Source: Mesostigma viride (Eukaryota > Streptophyta > Mesostigmatophyceae > Mesostigmatales > Mesostigmataceae). From it: 64,000 nt of DNA. A program made the translations under genes and the position numbers. The notes beneath the pieces were generated by a model. That model was not told the origin of the DNA, made no database searches, and saw only the letters and a program-made list of their open reading frames with translations. Where the stretch lies: the NCBI GenBank assembly GCA_009746045.1, contig RPFO01002176.1:70001-134000 (forward strand). Reading direction: 5' to 3'. Of this stretch, positions 54,441-64,000 are shown one piece after another (position 1 is the first letter of the stretch; every line of letters begins with the position of its first letter).

Positions 54441-54694
54441 ATCAGGACACTTAACAGCACAAAAAATCAGGAAAATCAGGACACTTAGCATGGCACAAAA
54501 AATCAGGAAAATCAGGACACTGAGCATGACACTTGAGAACTCTCAAGTGCATGAAGACAGGACACTTATGCAATATATGTGGATGCAGAAATGATGCAGT
54601 TGACACACATGTTCATTGGAAATAAATAAATATAAGTGTGACAAGCACACAACAAGTTACATCAATCCATCATTACATTATATTAGGAATATAA

Positions 54695-55690
54695 TCAATC
54701 CCACTCCTCATCAGTGTATGCAGCACTGTCAGAGTCCGCATAATTTACTACCACACGTTGCCTCTCACTTCTCCTTTGTGTGGGAATGCATGCCTCACCG
54801 TCGCTGCTCAGCGACAAATCACTAGCAATGTCATCAGGGCTTGATGCGCTGCCACTAGCCGCTGCCATGGACTTGCCAGCAATGCTCTTGCCACGCGAGC
54901 GGTTTGGTGCAGCGGCTGTGTGTGTTTCTACCAATGTGTCCGCAGTGCGCTTGCCACGCGAGCGGCTTGGTGCAGTGGTTGCTTGTGGTTCTACCAATGT
55001 GCCAACAGTGCGCTTGCCACGTGAGCGATTAGGTGCAGTGGTTGCTTGTGGCTCCGCAGCCATGCGTGCAGTGGTTGCTTGTGGATCTATGGGTGCAGTG
55101 CGATTACCTTGTGAACGACCTCGTGTTGTCATGTCTCTTCGCTTAACACACAGTGTCACCTTGCGCTGCAGGTTCATATCAGCATACACGTCTGTGGTTC
55201 TCAGCTGAGCACCTGCAGCACGGGATAATACATGCTGGGCTGCACTACACGTTTCCTTTACCATTTGCCACGGCAATTTACAGTGCACGATGGCTATCTC
55301 AGGTGCATACTCTGGATCAACTACAAAACCAACTGAACATACACTCCCGGGAAGGACTAAAGCATCCTGCTTGGGCGCTCGCTCCCCTAAAGGTATAAGC
55401 GTCAATCCCTCTAAAGGGAGCTCTTTCACAGAACCGACATCAAACAGAGCGACCTTTAAAAGAACTTGCCTACTCCATCCTTCCGTCGGGGCACGGAGGA
55501 AACTATGCAGAATGTGTGTGATGCGGCCATACCTAACCCCCTCTTTACCATAAACCATTACTCCCGAGTTGCGATGGCGAACAGTTTGTCGAAGGTCGGC
55601 GACTGCAGTTCGGTAATTGCTGCCATTGATGTGGATTGAGTCATGCTCGTCACAAGCAGGCTCCATGCCACACACCGCCGCCGTAATCAT
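54695..55690 (-). CDS. Unknown 331-aa protein inside the CACTA-like element
   Basis: True ATG at 55,690. Residues 20-130 (SGVMVYGKEGVRYGRITHIL, VLLKVALFDVGSVKELPLEG, LTLIPLG) faintly recall the YYG...VVLF...W region found C-terminal to CACTA transposases (DUF4216-like), but this is a weak pattern call. Residues about 200-285 hold four degenerate repeats around ATTAPNRSRGKRT. The C-terminus is acidic (ADSDSAAYTDEEWD). Probably a transposon-encoded accessory DNA-binding protein. Confidence 0.5.
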   Translation of the reverse strand: MITAAVCGMEPACDEHDSIHINGSNYRTAVADLRQTVRHRNSGVMVYGKEGVRYGRITHILHSFLRAPTEGWSRQVLLKVALFDVGSVKELPLEGLTLIPLGERAPKQDALVLPGSVCSVGFVVDPEYAPEIAIVHCKLPWQMVKETCSAAQHVLSRAAGAQLRTTDVYADMNLQRKVTLCVKRRDMTTRGRSQGNRTAPIDPQATTARMAAEPQATTAPNRSRGKRTVGTLVEPQATTAPSRSRGKRTADTLVETHTAAAPNRSRGKSIAGKSMAAASGSASSPDDIASDLSLSSDGEACIPTQRRSERQRVVVNYADSDSAAYTDEEWD

Positions 55691-57540
55691 CGTGGGGAGG
55701 CGTGGCTCCTGGTTTTGCGTGATCCATTGCTTTCTATCTGAGCAAGTGACTTGACTAGTGCGAGACCCAAAGTGGAAATGCCGTGTCTATTCCGGCCTAA
55801 CATGGCTGATGAAGGCGTTTATGGAATGGTGCGGCTAGGTGCAGGGTTGTGTTGCCTACCATGGCTGCTGAAGGCGTTCATGGGTGCGGCTAGGTGCAAG
55901 GTCGCGTTGCCTAATCGCAACCTTTCTAAATTTTTCGCTCGTTGGACCAACGGTCTACCAGGTAACGGTTAAGAGAGGTAGGGCGCGAAGTTGAAAGTTT
56001 GGAACGGCACTGTCGTCATGCGGCTATTTCACGGCATCATAACGGCCTTTATTTCAGTTATGTTCAGTTCAGTTTATTCCCACGCCGGTTCCCTAGCCTT
56101 GCCCGTACCGGCTTCGGAATAAACGGATGCCGGAACCGTATCCTTGTTCCAATTTTTAACAGGCAGGTACTACTTATATAAAGCCCGAACTAAGAGCTCT
56201 TTTGTAGAATGTTCTCACTGCCTAATTGCTTTAGTGACTTTGCGTTAATAATTGTCGGCTGTCAGTCTGTCAGCCAACAATCAGAAATCGTTGTCGCACT
56301 TTATAACCTGCTCCAATGGTTGTCCGGCAAAGGCAGGACCAAGCGTTTTCTAGGGTCTGGCAGGACGGCGGTTTTTTAAATGCCTGTGGCTTTCATTGGT
56401 GAATACTAGTTACTGTACCTGTAAATTTATCGGCAGTTTGCGGCTCCGACCGTTCTAAAAGGCTTTGAGACAAGTAGTAACCAGTGGAAAGGTAAGATGT
56501 CATGACAATACGGAAGATCGCTTGGCTGGAATCACTCGAGACATTCCGCCTGCCGCTGGCTACGGATGTGACCTAGTCGCAATCTTTTTTTTTGCGCAAA
56601 TTCAAAAAAACGCGTCTGACGTAGCCCTAGCCGTTGTTCGCAGTCAAGTCAGTGCTGGGGCTAGCGGGCAGTGAGGGCACATACACGCTAGCTCGAGCGA
56701 TGGGGCAACCGATTTCCATACGTAACCAATGAATGCAACCACCGAATAACAAGCGCTGCAGGTGTGGCAGCAGGGGTGGCAGCGAGAACCGCACTAGAAG
56801 CGGTTCTAGTAGCGACGACATGTGAGTGACATAAGTAACGGAGAATAAACAGAGCGAGATTCTGGAGCTATCCAAAACCTACAAGGCCGTCATGGACAGG
56901 CTGTGATCGAAGAGGAATGGAGCCGGGAAAATGAGCAACTGCGTAGCTGAGCAAGGATACTTATGAGAATTGCTTGGCAGTTTGCATTGGAAGGCCCATA
57001 GACCGCAAAAGCGGCATTCTGAGCAAAAGCTGGTTTCTTAGTATAGCATGAACTCTGAATACTTGATTTCTTGTCCTCTTACATGCGTGGTCAATTTCAT
57101 GAAGATGACCATCATGAAGTACCGTCCTTGGGCATTTTTGTGCGTACATGCCCGTTTGTTGTCAAAGCACGTCCATGCAGACCTGAATCCCATGCAAGCC
57201 CCAAGCGTCAATTGCGACTATCTTTGCAAAGGAAAAGCATCTAGACGTGTTCTGATGAAGCCAGTAAGGTCAAATGTTTCATGGTGCTTCCTCATAAGCC
57301 ACATAGTAGATTAGATACTAACTTGGTTGGTCCATGCGTGAGTATGTGCATGTTGTCATCAGTTTGCTACCTACTTTTTAATTACCTTGCCTACTTACTA
57401 GCTTTGTTATTGAAGGTATTTTCCTAATTTTGCACTGGAATTCATTCCTTACATCACTACTATTCTTTCTCCCCTTTGCAATCGCAACAGGAGGGACGGA
57501 ATGTTATCTTCTCCGCGGTCATGAGGTTGTCCCTTCTGCG
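55691..57540. other. CACTA-like element interior, no recognised gene
   Basis: Short frames only. A strong TATA-like CTTATATAAAG at 56,170 could start plus-strand transcription, but no exon chain could be built. Confidence 0.35.
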
Positions 57541-57554
57541 TGGTAAGTGTCATA

Positions 57555-58150
57555 AAGTTGATTAGTCCCTTGGTCCCTCACTTGCTCCTTGCTTCCTTGC
57601 ATGCTTGCTTGCTGAGTTCGATAAACCCCTTGCTTCCTTGCATGCTTGTTTCCGTCTTTGCGTGCTTGCTTGCTTCTTTGCGTGGTTGCTTTCTTCCTTG
57701 ATTAGGCCCTTGCTTGGTTGTTTAGCCGCTTGCTGAATTTGATTAGTTCCTTGCTTTATTCCCTTGCTTCCTTGCATGCGTGCTTCCTGAATGTAATTAG
57801 TCCCTTGCTTCCTTTCTTAGTCCCATGCTTCCTTTGTAAGCCACTCTTCCTCGCATGCTTGCTGAATTTAATTAATGCCTTGCTTCCTTTGATATGACCT
57901 TGCCTACTTGGTTAGGCCGTTCCTTCCCTGCATGCTTGACCACTTGCTGAATGGAATCAGTCCCCTGATTCCTTTGTTAGGCCCTTGCTTCCTTTGTTAG
58001 CCCCTCTTCCTTGCATGCTTGCAATTGCTTGCTTGCTGAATCTAATCAGTCCCTTGCTTCCTTTGTTACGCCCTTGCTTCCTTATTTAGCCACTCTCGTC
58101 CTTGCGCGCATGTACGCTTGCTTGCTGAATTCAATTAGTCCCTTGCCCTG
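57555..58150. repeat. Degenerate CTTGCTTCCTT-rich repeat block
   Basis: Irregular units of 50-75 bp containing TTAGTCCCTTGCTTCCTT and GCATGCTTGCTTGCTGAATT, about nine copies. Confidence 0.75.
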
Positions 58151-58734
58151 AAGAAATTTAGTCTAGTTACCCTGGAGCTTCACAGTTAATAAACGTGTTT
58201 TCCCTTTTTCAATGCATCGGTCATATGCAATGTCGTGGTTTCTTGGTCTTGCACATCTCAATAATGGCGGTGCTAGGCTTTCACTTGGGTCACCCTTTCA
58301 ATGTTTTGTACCAGTCAGAAGTATCTTTTTTTATGCCGAGCATGATGTTGTTTGCTATGCCTTTGGTCTGGTTAGGTGTACATGTGCACATGCTGCAGCC
58401 CAGCGTTTCTAATCATGGTCCTGTTTAATGCCTTTTTTCCCCCTTCCTGGTTTATGCGTGCAGGTAAATGTGCAACGAAGCACAGTTTGGCAGAGTATAT
58501 GAAGAACCAAATGATCTACAAGATCTGCCAAACGATGAAGAAACAATCCTCTTTTTGTTGTGATTTATTTTTTGCCTATGAATAAAAGATTTTTTAAATA
58601 ATATTTATCAATGTAATAAATGCACTGATTGTGAGTCATGCCCCTGTTGTAATCATCTTGCATTGTCGTATTTCTGTTGGTCCCTGATAACACCATTTTT
58701 TGTCCCAGAATGGCTGGAGAATTCGCCTGTGCAT

Positions 58735-59080
58735 GTTCTTGATTTTCTTGAGATTCTACTCGTTTTTTTGTCCTGAGATTTTCTTGAGATTCTACTCGTT
58801 TTTTTGTCCTGAGATTGTCCTGAGATTTTGTCCTGAGATTTTCACTACAAAGTCAAAATCTCAATACCTGAGTTTTTCACCAGAAATCTCAGGACCCGAG
58901 GTGTGCACTTACCAGATTTTGTGAAGACGAAAAAAATCAGGAAAAATCAGGGCAATCTCAGGAAAAATCTCAGGAAATCTCAAGACGATCTCAAGACAAT
59001 CTCAAGATATCTCAGGATTTCTCAGGATTTCTCAGGATTTCTCAAAAAAAAACTCAGGACGATATCAAGAAATATCAGGA
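58735..59080. repeat. Right subterminal repeats of the CACTA-like element
   Basis: Reverse-oriented counterparts of the left array: TTTTGTCCTGAGATT (58,760-58,840) and AAATCTCAGGAAATCTCAAG (58,940-59,045). Confidence 0.85.
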
Positions 59081-59106
59081 CGAATTTTTTCCGACTTCCT
59101 AGTGTA

Positions 59107-59627
59107 GGAACCTGGGCAGCCTCATAGGCCGTCTCAGGGTAGGACCAGGAAGCAGGTGGGTAAAAGGGAACTGCACTAGGGCGCCCAGAAGGGCCGACAG
59201 GGGCCGAGGTACGACCCGTGTTAATAGCAGGCATTGAAGGCACAGGGTGGGAAGGAGGCCTAGGAGCATTGTTAGTGTGTGAGGACCTGCTGGAGGGGTG
59301 AGCCAAGGTTGCAGAAGGGGCAGGGGCCTGGTTCACAACGAAAGAAGGGTCCTCACTAAATCTGACTTGGGAAATACGTTGTTCATAGGTAGGTGGGGTA
59401 ATTGAGGGACGACGGCGACCACCAGCAACAGGAGAAGGAGGTGAGGTACGCAGAATACCTTGAGGGGTGAGATGGTGTACCGTTTCCAAGGAGTCCCGTC
59501 GGTTACCACGAGTATTGTTATTGTTAGTGTTATTAGTATTATTATTATTATTATTATTGGTAGGTATAGGCGACATATTCTGATCACAGCTTCTGATAGG
59601 CGACATATCTCCACCCACTGGATCCAT
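59107..59627 (-). CDS. Gypsy gag, N-terminal part
   Basis: True ATG (MDPVGGDMSPIRSCDQNMSP) followed by an Asn-rich run from an (ATT)n tract at 59,530 and a Pro/Ser-rich region. In frame with the part resuming at 54,136. Confidence 0.75.
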
Positions 59628-59718
59628 CTTTAATTACGTAAAGGAATAGGAATCTAGAAGAAAGCAACAAAGGAAAAAGGAAAAACCTTGAAGGTATGCA
59701 GCAGGAACAAAATTAAAA

Positions 59719-60111
59719 TCAATCCTTTTTAACAACAGTAATGGATAGGGAACCAAACTCCAAAGTGAGAGGAGTATCTGAAGCAGATGCAGATGCAGCC
59801 CGTTTAGGGGGAGAAGAAGGAGGGGTAGCAAAGACTAGAGCTTCTACTGGAGGGCGACCATGAGGAATAGGGCGTACATGCAGGCCTAAATCTGTTTGGC
59901 TATGATCTATAAGGAACTGCTGAGCTTCTTCAAAGGACATAAATTTCTTATACCTAATTACGTTATATACACGATTCTGAACGATCTTCCTAGCGTCGGA
60001 CCAAGAAAGGAAAATGGAGGACCATTGAGGCGTAATCACTACGTAATATTTAGCTAGACTATTATCGCTAGAAGAATGGGAAGGAGCAGTAAAAGATCGC
60101 CGTTGGCTCAT
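59719..60111 (-). CDS. Viroplasmin / RNase H1 N-terminal-like ORF upstream of gag, 130 aa
   Basis: True ATG. Residues 20-70 read KYYVVITPQW, IFLSWSDARKIVQNRVYNVI, KFMSFEEAQQFLIDHS. This is the pattern of the caulimovirus-VI / RNase H1 hybrid-binding domain (KYYVV...GIYxSWxxC...V.G...YKxFxSxxEAxxFL). In cellular RNase H1 it binds RNA-DNA hybrids. It lies in the retroelement leader, 90 bp before gag, in a separate frame. It could help reverse transcription or translation; this is inference. Confidence 0.65.
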   Translation of the reverse strand: MSQRRSFTAPSHSSSDNSLAKYYVVITPQWSSIFLSWSDARKIVQNRVYNVIRYKKFMSFEEAQQFLIDHSQTDLGLHVRPIPHGRPPVEALVFATPPSSPPKRAASASASDTPLTLEFGSLSITVVKKD

Positions 60112-60621
60112 GGTAACGCACCTGGTAGGTCTTGAGCAGTCAAATGAGGAGAACGAGGAGAAGGCGACTTATCTCGGGTGTCTGAAACCGAACCAGATTG
60201 ACGACGCACGTAGGGACGATGTTTCCAGCGCCAGGTGGTCGTAAGTATCCGGTTTCAAGAATTCTGCGTCCGGCGAAGGGTCGTCTAAATACAAAGCAGG
60301 CAAGATGCAGAAAAAGGGTAATCTACGAGACGCTAGCCGTCTCTCTATCGTCGAACCAAAACCAGCAACTGTCTACGGCAGTAAACCATCTTTCTAAGGA
60401 AACAGGACGAGGAACAGGAGCTATATACGAAAGGATTTTCCGCTTCGAGCAGGTCTAACGTCTAGGCAGGGCGTGTCCTGAATCAGGCAGCACTATCCTC
60501 CTAGCTTGACGGCGACCCGCCCATTACCTGTCAAGTAGGTGTCGTCTTCTTTTTCCCAGCCGCGGAAGGGTTGATTCAATGACGTATGTTGCAAAGGATC
60601 GTCGTCTCGCTCTCTATCTAA

Positions 60622-60637
60622 ACTACCTCCGAGTCCA
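60622..60637 (-). other. Candidate primer-binding site of the gypsy element
   Basis: One base after the 5' LTR the minus strand reads TGGACTCGGAGGTAG, starting with TGG as expected for pairing to a tRNA 3'-CCA end. The tRNA was not identified. Confidence 0.4.
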
Positions 60638-60638
60638 T

Positions 60639-61211
60639 TGTTACGCCGCAAGCCTCGGCCACCACCTCTACCTCTACCTGTCCTGATACTACCTAAACTA
60701 GTGAGGCTGCTTCTATTTACACCCCTAGCGAAAGACGACCGAGACGAACCAGATCTCAATGCATTTACATATGTACTACTGTAATACGCCATAGGCCATT
60801 TAATCAAACCCGTTTACTCCAGGAAAAGAGGAAGGAAACACAACTACACTGCCGTGACCCAAGCCTATATGTGTTAATTCATTTAACACACGCCGAGTGA
60901 CCACACAAGGAGTGGAACGTGCATAAATGGTCCGACCAACGGTCCAACAGGCTCGGGCCGACCTGGCCCTCGCCTGCAGAAACACAGAAACACAAGCAGG
61001 TGCACAGATGCACGCCTGTCCACTACATTCTACAAAAGGATAAGGACCACTAATATAGTACGCGGCGCGGCGCCCAAAGGCACCCACTATACCACAGTAC
61101 TGTTACGGGGACAATCATGTCCAAACTAGAACTGCACGTAACCTAGGAACAACCGAGGCCAAGGACCTAATTTACGTCCGTAACTACAACGAATTGTTAC
61201 GCGACGTAACA
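60639..61211 (-). repeat. 5' LTR of the gypsy element (573 bp)
   Basis: TGTTACG...CGTAACA; differs from the 3' LTR chiefly by an 83-bp deletion between 15-bp repeats and a small GGTCCGACC/GGTCACC difference. Confidence 0.93.
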
Positions 61212-61216
61212 GCTGG

Positions 61217-62860
61217 GCACATAGCGGCAGTGACTACCAAGGGATACAGGCAGTAGGGCTATTAGCTCGTCTAGCCCGCTGGGGGCGTCCACATCTTGTG
61301 GTTGATCATCAGGTCCCCGCCCCTCCAGTATACACCTTGGGCTTCTGCAGGGTACGTCCTGCTTATGGCGGAGGTATTCCGGCCACAGACAGGTCGCGTC
61401 GTTGCTGCTGCTGATCGAGCGGGGGTCAGGTCGTCGTCCAGCGTCCAGGTGAGGTCGTGCAACCGCTTGCGACGGGAGAGGAACCGCCTCACGGGAGGGG
61501 AAGACCTGTGAGCAGGACTGGTGGGGGATCGAGCCGCCTTGTCCCGTGAGTGGGGAATTAAGGCGGTGACACCCGGCCACGCAGTTCTACCTCACCTACC
61601 AGGCCCATGAGGGTAAGGAGCTGGCCCTTGAGCTCGTCGGCAAGGGAGGTTGACGTCGATCCTGGCTTCTGGGGGAAACGCCCGCAGCACCGGCCACTCG
61701 GCACTCGCGGCAGGCGCGGTCGGTGATCGACCTCCCATTGCTGGGCCTGGCGGTGGTCCTCCAGCTCCTGGAGCTTCGTGGCGATAGCGTCAGTGGTTGA
61801 AGCCGGGCGGTCGCTGACCGCAGCAGGTCCGCGTAGGAGAGCGGTGGGAGGTCGCCAGCATCCTGCCGGGGTGGCTGGGATGCAATGGTGGCCGTCTGCT
61901 CCGCTATCTTTGGGACCTGTGTGGCCAGGGCCGGCCTGAGGTGGGCGGTGATGGCTTCAAGCTTTTTCATGAGCACGCCGCACCCTCCACCTAGGGTTAA
62001 GGCGAGAGACAAGTGCAGCGTGCGTTTCCGAAGCCTGCGCCGCGGTGTGTAGCGCCGTGAACTGGGGTTGTAGCTTGTCAGTGGACGACCCGGGTTTCCA
62101 CATTGGAGACCCGGGCCTCTACCGTGTTGAGCGTGCATGGTGTTCAGCGATGTCATCTAGATCTTCTCGGCCAGCGGCCAGGTCACGCGCTGCTCCAGCA
62201 CTGCGCGGATGTCATCCTTGCAGATGGAGGGAGCCGTCGGATGGGGCTGCCGGCTGTGCGGGGGCTGGGGCGCTGAGCGCTCTGCCGATGTCGCCGAGGC
62301 TGCGCTGGTAGTAGCTGGTCAAGATAAACAGGCGTTGGCGTAGTTCGTCAAAAGTGTAGAGCCAGGACGTGTTGCGGTAGTCGATAGCCGTCCCCCACTT
62401 CAGGGGCACGAAGAGCTTCCGTTCCTGTGCGAGGAACTGGAGGACCTCGACGCATTCCTGCGGCGACAGCCCCTGCCACTCGAGGATCGAGGGAGAACAT
62501 TCTGTCGCCGGGCAAGAATTGGCTCCATTTGTGGCGGTCATGGCATGGTTTCTTGGGCTCAGGCGAGGCGCTTGGCGAGGGGTTTGCTGGCGATGGGTTT
62601 GCGAGCCCAGGCGGCTGGGCAAGGACGATCGCGAGTGGGTTGGGCTGGGAGCCGGAAAGCTCCTTTTCCAACCCCCGTTTTGCTTTTTGGGTCGTCATAG
62701 CTGCTTGTCACGTGAGTAACTTTGGCAATACTGCGTTTCAGCCGTAACCGATTATACTGGCGTGTGCGTCTGAAAAAAGCGCATCGAATGCAAGTGGTCT
62801 GATCGAATTTGGGGCTCAGACGCAAAAGATCTGAGCTCCGCAGTCAGCCATACCGCCGTC
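61217..62860 (-). mobile_element. ORF1-only LINE, 5' part (continues at 36,465-36,856)
   Basis: Minus strand: 5' UTR (62,699-62,860) with the CAGACGCACACGC motif shared with the 18,200 copy, then ORF1 and the start of the 3' UTR, interrupted at GCTGG by the gypsy element. The joined element is about 2.0 kb and lacks reverse transcriptase, like the copy at 16,349. Confidence 0.75.
61271..62698 (-). pseudogene. LINE ORF1, second copy, multiple frame shifts
   Basis: ATG at 62,698 (MTTQKAKRGLEKELSG), then PSASPEPKKPCHDRHKWSQF parallel to the other copy's PSASPDPKRARPADKTGG. Further blocks CVEVLQFLAQERKLFVPLKW and a C-terminus VYWRGGDLMINHKMWTPPAG. Several short insertions repeating GATC-like strings break the frame (for example GATCGAGC near 61,415). 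Confidence 0.65.
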
Positions 62861-63185
62861 AGCCATTTTCGTCACTTCGTCATCAGCAGCCGTAAATTAA
62901 GTGCGGCCCCGATTTCATCACCTTTGGTTTGCACATTAGTAATGAGGATTTGTATACGCTGTGAGGTCGATTTGTACCCTATGTTTCCCACATTCTTAGG
63001 CACAGGCGCCTGGGCGCCTAGCCGGGCACCTGGCCCGCACAGATCAGGTAGACACATCGATCAGATAGACTAGCTGGCACCAAGCCCGCCCAGCCTGGGC
63101 GTTATGTCCTCACGTGGCGTGCCCCCAGCCGCGTGCGGCAGGGCCGCCACCCGTGGATTTTTCGTGATAGACTCGGCATGGATCG
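62861..63185. other. Unassigned sequence
   Basis: No ORF or repeat recognised; GGCGCCTGGGCGCC palindrome-like stretch near 63,005. Confidence 0.3.
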
Positions 63186-63500
63186 ACATGTGCTACCCTA
63201 GACGTGATGGGCTCACACCCGGGCAGCCTCTTGGTTTGTCTGTAATATGGTGGCAGATGGTACGCAAGGATAGATGGCAAGTAGTGATGAAGGAGACCAC
63301 CCCCAAGTCTGTGGGGGCTCCGCGTGTGACCGCGCATGGCATGCATAGCGATTCGGACCGTGGTGCCCACAACCCTAGCTGTAACTAGGACCTACCTTGA
63401 TAGCTTACATCATCCATTCCATCCCATGTTCCCCTCCCACTGAGGACTTATGCTCACGTGACGCAGTCACGTGCCTATTAATTGATTAATTAATTAATTT
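63186..63500 (+). repeat. Short interspersed repeat, copy 2 (TTAA tail)
   Basis: Same family as 20,545-20,850, opposite orientation. Its 3' end carries the perfect hairpin CACGTGACGCAGTCACGTG (63,455-63,473) and a TTAATTGATTAATTAATTAA tail. Confidence 0.75.
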
Positions 63501-64000
63501 TCATGTTGGCAGGCACCTGCAGTATAGTACTTATCTATCCATCGGCACAGTCACTAAATTATCATTGGCATTTACGAAATTGCAAGTGATTTACTATTGC
63601 AAAACTATAGGCCTTTCCGCAAGCCAGCAGCAGATTCAAACCAGTGTCTGCTAGTCAAGACCATCACCCACTCCGCCGGGCAGTAACAAAGCGGGGAATG
63701 TCGTTGAGATCTGCAACAATGGTCACATCCGTAAACCAGGGATCCTTTGCCACACTTGTATCTCTGTCTACCAACCCGTCTCTCATGTCACATCGGTTCC
63801 AGGTGCCCTTAGCCAAAAGTAGGGTCTTCAAAGCCTGGCACTGTGCATCACCATTTGTCTGCCAGCACAAGAAAGACAACAGCCACAGATGCGCGTATTG
63901 ACACATCAAAGAGGCCACGTTAACAAACTGCGGCAAAACATCCTAAAACCTCTGCAGCAAACATCCCGAAATTCGTCATATCGTCTGACATATTTTACAG
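63501..64000. other. Right edge, one unassigned open frame
   Basis: A minus-strand open frame at 63,664-63,936 (about 80 residues, ending PRFVTARRSG, no ATG at its start) could be an exon of a gene extending past the window. No motif supports this. Confidence 0.3.

Larger units (their letters stand above)
54139..59104. mobile_element. CACTA-like (EnSpm-type) DNA transposon, 4,966 bp
   Basis: Terminal inverted repeats CACTAGGAAGTCGG, 14 bp perfect. The target duplication is TA (54,137-54,138 and 59,105-59,106); removing the element plus one TA restores the gag frame AAQVPT-RVADLE. Both subterminal regions are packed with CTGAGATTTTCTCAGGAT-type repeats, in opposite orientation at the two ends, a CACTA hallmark. 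The TA rather than 3-bp duplication is unusual. No full transposase is visible, so it is probably non-autonomous or its gene is unrecognised. Confidence 0.8.
36857..61211 (-). mobile_element. Ty3/gypsy chromovirus-type LTR retrotransposon, with three nested insertions
   Basis: Terminal repeats start TGTTACG and end CGTAACA and are flanked by GCTGG (36,852-36,856 and 61,212-61,216). Minus-strand order: 5' LTR 60,639-61,211, viroplasmin-like ORF, gag, protease-RT-RNase H-integrase-chromodomain, ORF3, polypurine tract, 3' LTR 36,857-37,509. Copia, piggyBac and CACTA elements interrupt ORF3, integrase and gag. Without them it is about 9.5 kb. Gag and pol each carry at least one break, so it is no longer autonomous. 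Confidence 0.93.

Overview
This is eukaryotic nuclear DNA. The host gene at the left end has 14 short exons with GT-AG introns and encodes a plant-type ALDH10 aminoaldehyde/betaine aldehyde dehydrogenase. With GC-rich exons, T-rich repeat-filled introns and a very mixed transposon load, this fits a green alga or a basal member of the green lineage; the species cannot be named from the sequence.

Layout. 1-13,033: complete ALDH10 gene (504 aa, PTS1-like C-terminus), introns loaded with minisatellites. 13,421-18,270: LINE debris (5'-inverted insertion, degenerate reverse transcriptase, an ORF1-only LINE derivative). 18,469-20,214: hAT-type non-autonomous element with a perfect 8-bp target duplication. 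20,878-27,823: TTAA-flanked composite containing a truncated LINE, which holds an ORF1-only LINE fragment, whose TTAA tail holds another TTAA-type element. 28,128-30,338: intronless SNF2-family ATPase. 31,727-32,002: small two-repeat hydrophilic protein. 32,985-36,464: more LINE pieces and a possible hAT fragment with a BED-like zinc finger.

36,465-62,860 is one ORF1-only LINE split by a chromodomain Ty3/gypsy element (36,857-61,211, 5-bp duplication GCTGG, TGTTACG...CGTAACA termini). The gypsy element was itself hit three times: by a Ty1/copia-like element (38,362-44,931, duplication GCAGG), an apparently intact piggyBac-like transposon (46,673-49,999, TTAA) and a CACTA-like element (54,139-59,104, TA). 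In all three cases removing the insert and one copy of the duplication restores the gypsy reading frame, so the boundaries are exact. Without inserts the gypsy element is about 9.5 kb, reading LTR - viroplasmin/RNase H1-N-like ORF - gag - (-1 shift) - PR-RT-RH-INT-chromodomain - unknown ORF3 - LTR.

Most notable: the copia-like element appears to carry its retropepsin between integrase and reverse transcriptase and has non-TG/CA LTR ends; a family of ORF1-only LINE derivatives shares a 3'-terminal hairpin with compensatory base changes followed by a (TTAA)n tail; and the gag-pol junction of the gypsy element is a G8 run in -1 register. Several one-base frame breaks in the retroelements could be real decay or assembly errors.
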